Shown piece by piece: positions 8,126 to 18,715 of a DNA stretch of 64,000 nucleotides. Made by a program: the position numbers and the translations under genes. Where the stretch lies: assembly GCA_016271365.2 (NCBI GenBank), contig CM057456.1, positions 164,586,501-164,650,500 on the forward strand, given 5' to 3'. Positions within the stretch are counted from its first letter, which is position 1; every line of letters begins with the position of its first letter. Origin of the DNA: Neoceratodus forsteri. Lineage: Eukaryota; Chordata; Ceratodontiformes; Ceratodontidae. Under the pieces are notes generated by a model, which worked only from the letters and a program-made list of their open reading frames with translations, was not told the origin of the DNA and did no database searches.

Positions 8126-11100
8126 TAGAGATGGGCAAAGTGGCCCAGTTCACTCCGTGAAGTGATTCGTGAAGTGAAGGTGAATTCGTGGAGTGCTACA
8201 CAACGCGAAGCAGAGTACTTTGTGTTATAATGGGTAATGCAAAGTCCATTGAAAACAATGATTTCGTGTTACTCCGCCTTCCCAAACCACTACTCCACCA
8301 ATTCTTAAGGCGAAGTAAATTGAAAACAATGTACTTCGCATTACTTTGCCTTGTTTTTAAGCTCCAAAGGCAAATTTTGCAGTGATTAATGGGATTTCAG
8401 GTCACATGGGCTCCAAATTGTTCTGCACAGCCTCAATTTGGGGTAGTGTGTGTAGGAAGCTGTAGGAGGCAATCTACTCTGAGAGCTCTCTGCAATTCAA
8501 ACCTTCTAAAAGCTGTTAAAGCCTTTTTGAGTCTTTTTTTTGCTGAAACTTCCGTTCATCAATTATAGGAAACCCTCCTGTGCTCATACCATCGAGCGTT
8601 TATTGTTTAGATATGGATTTTGAATGTTAATGTACAACATTCAGTCTGTGTACTGAGAGACAGTGGAAGTGTGCTTTGGGGAGGGCTTATCTTGATGCAG
8701 GTAGATTAACTTGGAGGAAAAGACAGTGCATTCTGTTTTGGTGATATTTTTCTTGTATAACTGTGTCAATGTACACACAGTAATATTTCCAATTATTCTT
8801 GCCATTTTGTTGCTGACTGTTGTGGTGCAGCAGTGCATAATTTTAGTTTGTTTAAAATATGTGTTACATTACTGAAGTTTTCAATTTGCTACTCATTACT
8901 TAGTGTGTGTTTGAGTATATATGTGATGCGTGTCATCAAATCAGACACCTTTTATTGTGCCACTTAATAATTTCAGCAATGTGAACCTGTTATCCACTGC
9001 AGCTGTGTGAGTTTTGTAATTCTTTGTGGTATCTTTACTGGTTCTAGTATGGTTCTAGTACTAGCAACTGTTATTGCAGCAGTGCAGTACACTGCCCCAA
9101 CCACGGCCCACCCCAACCGGCAAAGGTATTCTTTTCCAGATTTGAATTTCTGATGGTGAGCACTGGTTAGGTGTTGTGCCTTTGCATCTGCATCTCTTCA
9201 GTGCGCAGCACAATCTTAATCTGTATGTGCATTTGCATCTCTTTAGGGCCCAATCTCCAGCTATAACTTAAGTCACAGTTGTTTCTTTGGCTTCCTTCAG
9301 AGTACTGGACAGGTGTGGTGCATAATTCTGCAGAACATTGTACTCATTAATATGCGTTTTAAGTCAGAACATCGTCATGGAGTCACTCATGATACAAATC
9401 ATGTTCTTCATCATCACAGTCACAAATGCAGTCACAAATCACTACTCACGATCATGTCACGAATCACAACATTAATTTTTTTCTTGTTACTTGGATATAT
9501 TGTAAGCCTGTTTTGTAGTGTCTCTCAGGCTTTACCACCCCACCATTGTACTCATTATTAGGCATTTTTAAGTCAGGGGTTTGCTACAGCTCCCGGAGTA
9601 TAGCCATAGGCATTCGCATTCCTTCCCATGCAGCATGTGAGTTACAGTACTGTAAGTAGTGATGGGTGAAGTGGCCCCATTTGCTCCGTGAGGTGATTCA
9701 CTGAGTAACGCGGAATCATGAGAACTCCATGCGGGAAGCGGAGTACTTCGCTTCATAATGAAGAATGCGAAGTCCATTGAAACCAATGACTTTGTGTTAT
9801 TCCTGCTTCCCCAAACCACTTCTCCACCAATTTTAAGGTAAAGTACATTGAAATCAATGTAATTTGCCTCACTTTGCCCTGTAATTGAGCTCCAAATGAA
9901 ATTCTGCAGCTATTCATGGGATTACAGGTCACATGGGCTCTAGATTATTTGGTACAGCCTCAGTTCTAGCCTGGGTAGTGTATGTGCAGTGGTAGCTGGA
10001 GACAGTTTACTCTCAGTGCTCTAGATTCAGAACCTCAAAGCTGTTTAAAATGCCTTTTTGAGTAATATTTTTTGCTCAGAATTTAGTACATCGATTGTAG
10101 AAAACCCTTCTGGGCTCATATCATTGAGTGTTTATTGCTGTGTGTGGATTTTGAATGTTAATTTAGAACAGTCAGTCTGTGTACTGTGAAGTGTGCTTTG
10201 GGGAGGGGCATATTTGTGGTGTAGGTAGATTAACTGGGAGAAAAAGGCAGTCTTTCTGTTTTGGTTATATTTTTCTTGTATAACTGTGTTAATGTACACA
10301 CAGTAATATTTTCAGTAATTCTTGATTTTTTTGCTGATTGTTGTGGTACAGCAGTGTACAATTTGTCTGTTTAAAACATTTGGTTATATTACTGAAGGTT
10401 TTCAATTTGCTATGCATTACTTGAGTGTGTGTGCGATGTGTGCCATTAAATCAGACACCTTTTATTGTGCTGCAGAGTAATTGCAGCAGTGTGAACCTGC
10501 TATCCACCGCACCTGCATGAATTTTTTATACTGCTTTGTGATATCTTTACTGGTAGTGGAGTGTTACTGCTGTGCACTAATCCCCCAACTGGCAAAATGT
10601 ATTCCTTTCCAGATTTGGATTTGTGACTTGTGAGCACTGGTTAGGTGTTGTTGTGCCTTTCATATGCATCCCTTGAGTGTGCAGCGCAATCTTAATCTGT
10701 CTGTGCATTTGCATGGCACCATTAATTCTGGGAGACTGCATTTCTTGTTACACTCTCATTTCACTTTGTCAGCACTGGGGAATTTTCTGGACACAAGACA
10801 GTAGCATTTTGGGGATGCACATTAATTCTGTTGACTCATTGTGTAACCTGACCACTGCGCGCATGACTGACTGCACCATTAATTCTGGGAGACTTTGCAT
10901 TTCTTGTTACACTCTCATTTCACTTCATCAACACTGGGGAGTTTTCTGGACACAAGACAGTAGCACTTTGGGGATGCACATTCATTCTGGTGACTGTGTG
11001 GGTGGGATGCTGCCAATATTGTTGTCACTCCACCTTACTTCACATTTAAGGCAGAATGACAATGCAAAGTAATAATAACAAGGTGAAGTGAGCCTTTCTT

Positions 11101-11188
11101 ATGGGGCACTCCGCGTAGCGAAGTGCCAACACGAAGTGGCCACTTTGCGCTCACTTCACCGGCGGATTTTAAATTCGCTGCATCTCTA
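8126..11188. mobile_element. Non-autonomous hAT-type DNA transposon with internal tandem duplication
   Basis: The element begins tagagatgggcaaagtggcc and ends with the inverted counterpart, catctcta. It is flanked on both sides by the same 8 bp, ctagtgtt (8118-8125 and 11189-11196). An 8-bp target duplication with a tagNgatgg-type terminus is the hallmark of hAT transposons. Subterminal regions are dense in gaagtg and cttcgc words, as usual for hAT binding regions. No transposase frame is recognisable, so mobility would need a transposase supplied in trans. Inside, 9656-11188 is a second copy of 8126-9655 that starts with its own tagtgatgggtgaag terminus. Confidence 0.85.
8126..11188. repeat. 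Two tandem 1.53-kb units inside the hAT element
   Basis: Landmarks recur about 1,530 bp apart. The terminus tagagatgggc (8126) recurs as tagtgatgggt (9656). Other shared blocks are gtcacatgggctc (8401 and 9930), gtacacacagtaatatt (8770 and 10295) and atcagacaccttttattgtgc (8939 and 10450). The units differ by many substitutions and small indels, so the duplication is old. The right terminal repeat appears only at the end of unit 2. Confidence 0.85.
10717..11020. repeat. 157-bp tandem duplication near the right end of the hAT element
   Basis: caccattaattctgggagac starts at 10717 and again at 10874. The following 140 bp (cttgttacactctcatttcac, ttctggacacaagacagtagc, ttggggatgcacatt) are repeated with few changes. 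An open 131-codon frame here simply reads the same peptide twice and is not a gene. Confidence 0.85.
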
Positions 11189-11196
11189 CTAGTGTT
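11189..11196. repeat. Right 8-bp target site duplication of the hAT element
   Basis: An exact copy of 8118-8125 lies at the right border of the hAT element, fixing that border at 11188. Confidence 0.9.
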
Positions 11197-11884
11197 ATTA
11201 ATGTAGTTTAACAATCTGTAGAAATGCTTTGGCCTCAGTTTGTTTTTTGTTTGCCAATTTGAACTCCATTCATCTTCTCCTCACCTAATGGCTTGTATAC
11301 ACTTTTTTAGAGCCTTACCATAACAGACTTTCAACTCCTGTGTACCATTTATCTTCAGTTTGGAGTATGCTTTCTTTTTGGCATTGTCTTCTTAACCCTC
11401 CTATTCAGCCATGGAGGCTTTTTACCTCTACTATTACATTTATTTATTTATTTAGTTTTTGTTTAACGGTAGGTGCACTAGCCATGGAAATGACTATTTT
11501 CAGGCACGACCCAGAGGGTACAGTACAATCAATGCATACAGAAACAGACATGACTGATAACAACATACTTTAACAATAGTCAATATTTTAACAGACAAAG
11601 AGGTAGAACTAATGGGAATACATTTGGGTAGAGGAGAGAATGGTACTCCAGTGAAATCAAGGTACACAAGTACATGGTTGCTTACAGTGAAGTTTTAGAG
11701 TTTGGATACAAAACAAGGTTCAACTAACAGAAAACAACAGTGTGGTATAGGTGGCATAACTGGTTGAGACATAAGTGCCTTGAATTTCAGGACTGGGTTG
11801 GCTGGATAGGTTATAGGGTACAGCTAGTAGTAGTGGGAGGTAGGTCAGCAGGACCGTAGAGACCGTGGAGATAGAGTGGCATGT

Positions 11885-12232
11885 TTAGGGAGGTTTGAAG
11901 CAGGTGCAGGAGACCTGACTAAAGAGGAAGAAGCAACATTTGTTTTTAAATTGGGCATGACTGGGAGTTAGGTGGATGTCCAGAGGTAGGGAGTTCCAAA
12001 GTTTGGCCACTGAGTGTGAGAAAGCAAGGGTCCCTTTCTTAGATTTACATCTAGTTATAAGCAGCAGTGATTTATCAGCTGATCGAAGGCCATGCGAGGA
12101 GGGCAGCGGAGATAACAAGGAGGCAAGCGAAGTCAGGATACCATTTCTGAGTATATTGTCTGTCAGGGTGCTAAGGGCCAGACTACAGACTGAGATGGGG
12201 GAAGCCAGTTTAGGTCCACATAGAGCTGGCAA
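11885..12232 (-). pseudogene. C-terminal block of LINE family B ORF2
   Basis: The frame contains TRCKSKKGTLAFSHSVAKLWNSLPLDIHLTPSHAQFKNKCCFFLF. This matches the shared C-terminal pattern of this LINE group (r.k.g..aFs..a..lWNsLP, then F......LF). It is one frame off the RT. The overlap between 12163 and 12232 marks where the shift occurred. Confidence 0.7.
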
Positions 12233-13293
12233 TGGTGTTTAGACCAGGAGGAAGCAGAGGCATACCTGCAGATATTGTTGTAGGTGGTATCCCATTTCCT
12301 GATATTAGATTGAGCTGCGTCTATATATGAGACTACCCTACAGGATAGCGAAGGGAACAGGATCCCCCTAGCGATGGCTAATCTAGCCGACGGTGTGAGG
12401 ACATAGCTGGCTTTGAAGGCTACTCCAATTTTAGTATTAACTGATTTACAGGTGTTCAGTATGTGTTTGTCAAAGTTAAGGTTTTCGTCAAGGAGGACTC
12501 CAAGATACTTGAAGGAGCGTACTGATTCAAGGTCTAGCCCACCCTGACCACCTGACACCTTAAATAAGTCTTGGTTGTGTTTTAATTTGACTGTCATCCC
12601 AAACAGCATTGTTTGCATTTTATTAGCATTCAGAATTAACTTATGGTAGAGAAGCCAAGACTGAGTGGACATGAAAGCAGAAGAAAGAGACTGGTTGATG
12701 TGGTGTATATTGTTTCCACTGCAGTACAGGACCAGATCATCAGCATAAAGGATTGCATTGCAACCCAGGATAGCTGATGAGATACTATTAATGAAAATGG
12801 TGAAGAGAAGGGGGCCTATTATTGATCCTTGTGGAACACCTAGGTTAACTGCCATAGGGCTGGACACCCCAGAGTTGAATCTGACAATCTGGGTTCTACT
12901 TGATAGGTAGTTCTTAAACCAGGTTACCGAGTTAAGTGAGAAACCAAGGGCTTGGAGGCTATCAAGCAGGAGAGGATGATCAACGAGGGCAAATGCCTTG
13001 GTGAGATCGATAAATACTGTTCCAGTTAATTGGCCATTGTCCTTTGCAGTAGGGATGTCATTGGTAAGGTGGAGTAAGGCTGTGGAGGTACTGTGACCTT
13101 TGCAAAAGTCATACTGAATTGACGAGAGAAGGTTGTATTTGGTCAGGAATTCAGCAACTTGGATAGATACAAGTTTTTCCAGGAGTTTGCACAAGACTGA
13201 CAGGATAGCAATCGGTCGGTAGTTTGCCATATCTCTTTGTCTCCTTTTTTGGAACCGTGGTGACTTTAGCCACTTTCCAGATCTCAGGGACAA
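12163..13293 (-). pseudogene. Reverse transcriptase of LINE family B, 376 codons without a stop
   Basis: This single open frame covers nearly the whole RT: NYRPIAILSVLCKLLEKLV at about residues 24-42, TGTVFIDLTKAFALVDH (first catalytic Asp) near 90-106, LGVPQGSIIGPLLFTIFIN near 149-167, ILYADDLVLYC (catalytic pair) near 178-188, and FKYLGVLLDENLNFDKHI near 258-275. It ends past a SYIDAAQSNIRKWDTTYNN segment. All catalytic aspartates are intact. The C-terminal domain continues in another frame (12232-11885), and the endonuclease is split over several frames. The RT itself may have been active until recently, but the ORF2 as a whole is broken. Confidence 0.85.
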
Positions 13294-13386
13294 TTCAAGT
13301 GCATAGGGAGGTTGAAAATCCTAGACAATGGCAGGGCAATGAATGGCATGGCAAGTTTAAGAGTATGTGTTCAATTTCATCTGAGC

Positions 13387-13698
13387 CTACACTAGTATTA
13401 TCAGAAATGGTGCTAAATGGCGAAGGACTTGCAATTTTGTCACCACCTTAAAGTAAAAGGGATGGACAAGCACGGAAGGTGAGGTCAGAGTGGGTTGGGA
13501 TAAAAGCTGTGCAGGGAGGAACCTGGATGTGAGTTGGGAAAGGTTAGAGAATTGCTTGTTAAATGCTTCAGCAATAGTTTGGGGGTCATTGCAGTGGATT
13601 CCATCAATGATCATATCTTTGTCTAAATGAGGTTTCTTAGCACCTAGAAATGTTTTCACATGCACCCAGAATTTCCTAGGATCATCAGATGCATCCAA
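13387..13698 (-). pseudogene. Endonuclease-RT linker of LINE family B
   Basis: The translation starts DASDDPRKFWVHVKTFLGAKKPHLDKDMIIDGIHCNDPQTIAEAFNKQFSNLSQL. Between the nuclease and RT of LINEs, the k.FW..vk...g pattern followed by p..iA..fN.yF is standard. It is out of frame with both neighbours. Confidence 0.6.
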
Positions 13699-14020
13699 TA
13701 AAAGACCCTTACAGTAGGAGCTTTTTGCTAGTCTGATCTGCTTTTTACACTCACTAAACTGGGCCCTATAGATCTGGTAGTCTGTGTTAAGGCCAGATTT
13801 CCTAAAGTGCTTCCAACTATTGTCTCTGGCATGAAGTGCAGCTAGCAGATTCTTGTGTAACTACCTGGAAGGTTTCACTCTAACATGTTGGGTGACGAGG
13901 GTCGTGGTCTGTTTTGAACTGCTAGAAATTGTTCTAGAAAATATTTAAGAGCTGCTTGGACATCTAGGGTCTGCAAAACATAGGTCCAGTCAATAGCTGT
14001 GATTTACATAGAACTTCGGC

Positions 14021-14791
14021 TCATCTAGGTTGGCAAAGTTCCCAGGTGATCAAGCGTGGTGGTGAGCTGGGGACTATAGTGTTGCCACTCACAAAAGACG
14101 GAGAGTGGTCAGATATAGAATCTGGCAGGATGCCTGCATTTACAATTCTGTCTATCCTGTTTGTTAGTACCCAGTCCAATAGGGTACTAGAAGTTTCTTT
14201 AGGGGAGACCCTAGTGGGTACAGATATGACTTGGTGGAGGTGGTAGCTTTGGATCAAAGATTGAAGAGAGCTATGGGTTTACCCAAGCCAGTTTAGGTTC
14301 ATATCCCCAATAAGAGTAGCTCTTTGTGACCTGATATTTTTATCAATTTCTCCAACAGATTGGAGAAGGCAGGCAGCCCCCAAGGGGTGGATTATAGGCA
14401 ACAACTATATGAAGTTTTTTGGGACCTAGGTGGAGGAGTGTATGAAGGGATTCACATATGGAAGGTTGAGGGGTTTTATTCTGAGTGATATAGAGATGTG
14501 CTTTATAAAACAGCACAACACCTCCACCCCGCTTAGAAGATAATTGGTCATGTCTAAGAAGGCTGTAGCCACTTAGTGAGCAGACAGAGTTGGGGATAGA
14601 GGGCTTAAGCCATGTCTCTGATAGACCCAAAATGTCTGGTTATAGGTGGAGACCAAAGTCTCAAGGTCAGGAAAATTACGTATCAGGCTCCTTATGTTTA
14701 GGGTGGGCAATGTGGAGCCCAGAGGAAGTAGTCCAGGTGACAGCATTGTTGGAGAGATGCTGTGAGGGACCAGGATTCTGTTCCATGTCAC
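14021..14791 (-). pseudogene. APE-type endonuclease of LINE family B, split over three frames
   Basis: The frame 14791-14573 contains TLNIRSLIRNFPDLETLVSTYN. The frame 14630-14343 contains LSETWLKPSIPNSVCSLSGYSLLRHDQLSSKRGGGVVLFYKAHL, which holds the catalytic Glu block and the GGG motif, then LHIVVAYNPP. The frame 14257-14021 contains SYHLHQVISVPTRVSPKETSSTLLDWVLTNR and ILPDSISDHSPSF, the C-terminal ...LDwv.tn....SDH.p block. All APE landmarks are present in order with at least two frameshifts, so the nuclease is dead as encoded. Confidence 0.75.
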
Positions 14792-15116
14792 CTGCTAGCA
14801 GGATGGCTAGCAGCATGAGATACCAGAGTCTACGATGGAAATATATGTGAACAGTCATCTTTCTAGGGCAGAGATTCAAATTCAAGTAGGCAGCAATTAG
14901 GTCATTGAGGAATTTGGGGATCAGTAGTGGAGTGAGGTCAAAATGCATTACCTGTCTGACAAGCAAGCTTGAAAAGAGAAAATCATTGGCAGAGTGATGC
15001 TCCCGGTAATTCCTATGGGAGCTAGTGGCCAGGGTGAGCTTTGTGAAGGAGTGTACCAGCAGGCTGGCTGCAAGTAAAAGCAGGAATTGCAGCATCATTG
15101 TGTGAGAGACATTCAA
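14676..15116 (-). pseudogene. N-terminal peptide with 2A-like motif, LINE family B
   Basis: A 146-codon frame ends in a hydrophobic run (WYLMLLAILLA) followed by GDMEQNPGP at 14766-14792, then SQHLSNN. The motif fits the 2A consensus D-x-E-x-N-P-G-P. In viruses and in some APE-type LINEs this makes the ribosome skip the last Gly-Pro bond, separating the N-terminal peptide from the rest of the protein. An upstream second hydrophobic stretch (MMLQFLLLLAASLLVHSF, residues 7-24) could act as a signal sequence. The endonuclease follows after a frame change near 14700-14790. Whether the motif worked in this copy is inference. Confidence 0.6.
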
Positions 15117-15237
15117 AGTTGCAGAAAGAAGTCAGCATAAAATGGTACAGAATTAGTCTTATTTGGAACTGTAAACATGAGAAGTAACCAGACGCCCCTA
15201 GTGTTGTAATTATATAAGGAACTAATGGCAAAATGAC

Positions 15238-15300
15238 CTGATTGGTTCTGGATGAAATTGACATCCAAGGGCTATATAAGTAAATGCCTAGATAGGGTGG
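15238..15300 (+). promoter_or_regulatory. Shared ATTGG / TATATAA-like module at the 5' edge of family B
   Basis: ctgattgg (15238-15245) is followed after about 26 bases by ctatataagtaaatgcctagataggg (15272-15297). The same words occur fused at 40007-40040, at the 5' edge of the family A copy 2 LINE (ctgattggctatataactaagtgcccagataggg). They look like a CCAAT-type box (inverted) and a TATA box. Transcription direction is unclear, because the LINEs lie on the minus strand while the spacing reads better on the plus strand. Confidence 0.3.
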
Positions 15301-16429
15301 GGGGTGGGGGTGGGTGGGGAGCGGCTGAGGCGCTGGCGGGGCTGTGGCTAGGTGAACTAGCAGCTACGCCAGGAAATACTCCAGGACTGGGCAGAATTAA
15401 ATTATTCTAATGAAATAAAAGTAAACTGCAGTAGAGGTGCTTCAGTGCAACATCCAGTACGATGTTGCAGTGAAGCTGAGTCCGCAGTGCCGATCGAGAG
15501 GGGTATTGAGCAGCTGTACTACAGAAATTAAAGTTTAGATAAAAAGGGTGCCAAATGAGCACTTTCAAACTTGCAGCTTGTGTCCACAGACAAAGCAAAC
15601 AGCTGTGCTCCTGTTCAATTACCTTGCTTGACTCGAGGGTCGACGGGTGGTCTCCTGTAACACAGGACTGCTGTTTCCCAATTCTGGAGCTCTGGACGAG
15701 GGGCCGTGAAGGGTCCAAGGCATGCCGTGTGGGTGGTGTTGTCCTGGGAGAGAGGAGAGAAGGACAGGATTAAGTAGGGTAGAGAGGAGGCAGGGCTACA
15801 GAACAAAGGCAGGACTGGGAGGGTTAGAACAGAGGTCGGATCTCGGGGAACCACAGGACACAGTAAGCAAAGGAGTTTTCAGTTACAGTGAGCAGAAGAA
15901 TAAAGTCTAAGCTGCAAACAATCTTCCTTACTTACATTCACAGTTCAGGGAAAATAGGACATAAGCTGATTACAGCTTTCTGCTATCAATATTTAAAGTT
16001 CAGGGAAAAATAAAACTAATGTAGCTAACAACTCCATACTCCTATGAATTTGCAGTTCTAACAGGGTGAAAATAGACTGAAATTTACAATCACTGTGCTC
16101 AAATTAGATCAGAGTGCAACCCTGGCTTACGTAATGCTGGCACAGGTACTTCTTGGCTAGGAGAACTAGCAGCTGCACCTGGAAATACCCCTGGACCAGG
16201 CAGAATTAAATTATTCTAATGAAATAAAAGTAAACTGCAGTAGAGGTGCTTCACTGCCACATCCAGTACGATGTTGCAGTGCAGCTGAGTCCACAGTGCC
16301 GACTGAGAGGGTATTGAGCAACTGTACTACGAAATTAAAGTTTGGATAAAAAGGGCACCAAACGAGCACTTTCAAACTTTTGGCTTGTGTCCACAGACAA
16401 AGCAAATGGCCGTGCTCCTGTTCAGTTAC

Positions 16430-17153
16430 CTTGCTTGACTCTAGGGTGGGTGGGCAGTCTCCTGTAACACAGGACCACTGTTTCCTGATTTTAGAGCTCT
16501 GGACGAGGGGCTGTGGAGGGTCTGAGGCAGGCCCTGTGGGCAGTGTTGTCCTTGCTTGACTCGAGATTGGGCGGGCGGTCTCCTGTAACACAGGACCACT
16601 GTTTCATGATTCTGGGGCTCTTGATGATGGGCCGTGGAAGGTCCAAGACGCACCCTGGGCGGTGTTGTCCTTGCTTGACTTGAGGGTGGGCAGGCAGTCT
16701 CCTGTAACACAAGACCTCTGTTTCCCAATTCTGGGGCTCTGGACGAGGGGCCATGGAGGGTCTGAGGTGCGCCCCGTGGGCGATGTTGTCCTTGCTTGAC
16801 TCGAGGGTGGGCGGGCGGTCTCCTGCAACATAGGACCACTGTTTCCCGATTCTGGGGCTCTGGACGAGGGGCCATGGAGGGTCTGAGGCATGCCCTGTGG
16901 GCGATGATGTCCTTGCTTGACTTGAAGGTGGGAGGTTGGTCTCCTGTAACACAGGACCATTGTTTCCTGATTCTGGGGCTCTGGATGAGGGGCCGTGGAG
17001 GGTCTGAGGCATGCCCTGTGGGTGGTGTTGTCCTTGCTTTACTTGAGGGTGGGCGGGCGGTCTCTTGTAACACAGGACTGCTGTTTCCTGATTCTGGGGC
17101 TCTGGGTGAGGGGCCATGGAGGGTCCGAGGCATGCCCTATGGGCAGTGTTGTC
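16430..17153. repeat. 121-bp minisatellite, six units
   Basis: cttgcttgac starts at 16430, 16551, 16670, 16791, 16912 and 17033, so the period is 119-121 bp. Units share tctcctgtaacacaggacc, gattctggggctctggac and gaggggcc. Because 121 is 3n+1, the minus strand stays open in three frames that read the same peptide text in rotation (up to 230 codons). These are repeat artefacts rather than genes. Confidence 0.9.
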
Positions 17154-17442
17154 CTAATGCTGGCACAGGTACTTCTTGGCTAGGAGAACTAGCAGCTGCA
17201 CCTGGAAATACCCCTGGACTGTGCAGAATTAAATTATTCTAACAAAATAAAAGTACACTGCAGTAGTGGTGCTTCATTGCAACATCCAGTACGATATTGC
17301 CATGCAGCTGAGTCCACAGTGCCAACTGAGAGGGGTATTGAGCAGCTGTACTATGAAATTAAAGTTCAGATAAAAGGGCTAAACGAGCACTTTCAAACTT
17401 TCGCTTGTGTCCACAGACAAGCAAACGGCAGTGCTCCTGTTT

Positions 17443-17654
17443 GTTCAAATAAAACTCCAGAAGACACTGTCACGGGGCAGCAAATACCTTTTATTACTAG
17501 ATAGGCCAGTGATAACAGCTGACAGACCTTCCACTACAGCCACAGGAAGTGCTCACCCACAAAAACTTCCCCCTTACTGGAGCACCTGAAACTGAGTCCC
17601 CAGGTGCCGTAATTACATGTGTAGAAGGCTACTTAAAATAAAGTTAACTTAACA
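17443..17654. mobile_element. About 212-bp insertion in the third 5' repeat copy, 6-bp flanks
   Basis: Copies 1 and 2 of the repeat read gctcctgttca(a/g)tta without a break, whereas copy 3 is interrupted after ctgttt (17437-17442) and resumes after a second ctgttt (17655-17660). The insert carries aataaaact near its left end and aataaagtt near its right end. The type is unknown. Confidence 0.4.
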
Positions 17655-17794
17655 CTGTTTAATTACCTTGCTTGACACGAGGGTGGCAGGCAGTCTCCTG
17701 TAACACAGGACCGCTGTTTCCCAATTCTGGGGCTCTGGATGAGGGGCCTTGGAGGGTCCGAAGCGTGCCCTGCGGGTGGTGTTGTCCTTTCGTA

Positions 17795-18023
17795 CACATT
17801 CTGTTTGGGTGTTACTAATCATATAGCTCAAGTGCTCCCATGTACTGTTTGAATATTCATCCTTCATTTCGGTCTGCCAGTCTCTTTTTGTAAAAACTTG
17901 CTTCATCCCTTTGGCATCCACTTTCCTGTAGTCATAATAAAGAGCTTGGCCCAAACTTTTGCCTTTTACTGAATTCACCTCAAAGGAGATCAGACTGCGA
18001 CTGCTGTTAGCAAATTTCTCCAC
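17795..18023 (-). pseudogene. CR1-like endonuclease-RT linker fragment
   Basis: The minus-strand frame reads LGQALYYDYRKVDAKGMKQVFTKRDWQTEMKDEYSNSTWEHLSYMISNTQTECV. This resembles the linker of CR1-type ORF2 (dyrkaD..gm...l..vdW...m....v...We.f...i..aq..cV). There is no nuclease or RT beside it, so it is an isolated fragment, with the 121-bp unit continuing in the same frame at its 3' side. Confidence 0.5.
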
Positions 18024-18439
18024 AGTTTACAATTCTTAATAAATGCTTTATTACTTATTATGAAATCCTATAGCCTGACTTCCATAGTCCAAGAAAAATA
18101 ATTTATTGAACTTGTGAAGAAAAAATATATAAATATTTTTATAAACCGATGGTCACAAGTCACACATTATCTCTTGGCAGCTGGGTGACAGACCACTGTC
18201 ACTTTAAGAGAATGTGTGTTGTAAAAATTAAAAGTAGAGATAGAAAAAATATCTTAACTTTAGTGTACTCAAGTTTCTGTAATTCACAACAGCTCAGCAA
18301 GTGTGACAGTGCCCTATCACATTAACAGCAAAACACTGATGAGAACAATAATGGTAAATAACACAGACTGAACAAAAATAAAACTATCGCACTTGTCAAC
18401 TACCCTTTCATCCTTCCCCCAATTAAATTCCATGACTAA
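18024..18439. other. Unassigned A/T-rich stretch
   Basis: No frame, terminal repeat or RNA gene signal is seen. There are short A/T runs only. Confidence 0.4.
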
Positions 18440-18715
18440 CTTCTCATCACAGTGCCTTCTTTATTCAAGAACAGTTCATCACAATTCACCCTGTCCATAG
18501 CTTGCAAGTACTGATATCATGTCTCTCCTTTCTCTTGTGGCTGTTAGCGTGTACATGTTGAGGCTCACTAGCCCCTCCTCATACAATTTTTCCTGCTGCC
18601 CTTGGATCATTTTATGGCCCTCTCTATAAAGACTCCAAGCAGCTCCTATCCTCCTTCTGTAGGTGCAGATTCCAGAATTATGCACACTGTTCCAACCAGG
18701 GTGAAATGAATTTCA
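18440..18715 (-). mobile_element. CR1 C-terminal fragment, decayed
   Basis: The frame 18685-18479 reads GHKMIQGQQEKLYEEGLVSLNMYTLTATRERRDMISV. It matches the CR1 block raakMi.gl....YeerL..L.lysLe.RR.rgDmI. Flanking CR1 blocks are missing or unreadable, and no tail is evident. Confidence 0.6.

Larger units (their letters stand above)
11436..15300 (-). mobile_element. LINE family B, nearly full length (CR1/L2/Rex1-like)
   Basis: On the minus strand this copy shows, in order: a 5' region near 15300-15120; an N-terminal peptide ending in a 2A-like GDMEQNPGP (14766-14792); an APE endonuclease (about 14740-14020); a linker (13698-13387); an RT open for 376 codons (13293-12163); a C-terminal block (12232-11885); and a 3' UTR closing in a TAAA-type repeat near 11440-11460. 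The 3' UTR block near 11500-11520 (ttttcaggcacgaccca, plus strand) is shared with the fragment at 20735-21790. It is the best preserved LINE in the window except for the short CR1 piece at 42321, but several frameshifts remain. Confidence 0.8.
15346..17785. repeat. Higher-order repeat region upstream of LINE family B
   Basis: A block of about 280 bp beginning ggctaggNgaactagcagct and containing ttaaattattctaa and catccagtacgat occurs three times, starting near 15346, 16155 and 17178. Each copy leads into one or more 121-bp units (single at 15627-15750, six at 16430-17153, single at 17660-17785). Segment 15760-16130 between copies 1 and 2 has no recognised content. Its position upstream of the LINE 5' end suggests tandem promoter-type units of that element, or a locally expanded minisatellite. 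Confidence 0.75.

Noticed and set aside
16441..17133. Long Pro/Arg-rich minus-strand frame (230 codons) as a possible protein gene
   Set aside because: It is produced by the 121-bp tandem repeat and equally open in the other frames, so there is no sign of a real coding frame.
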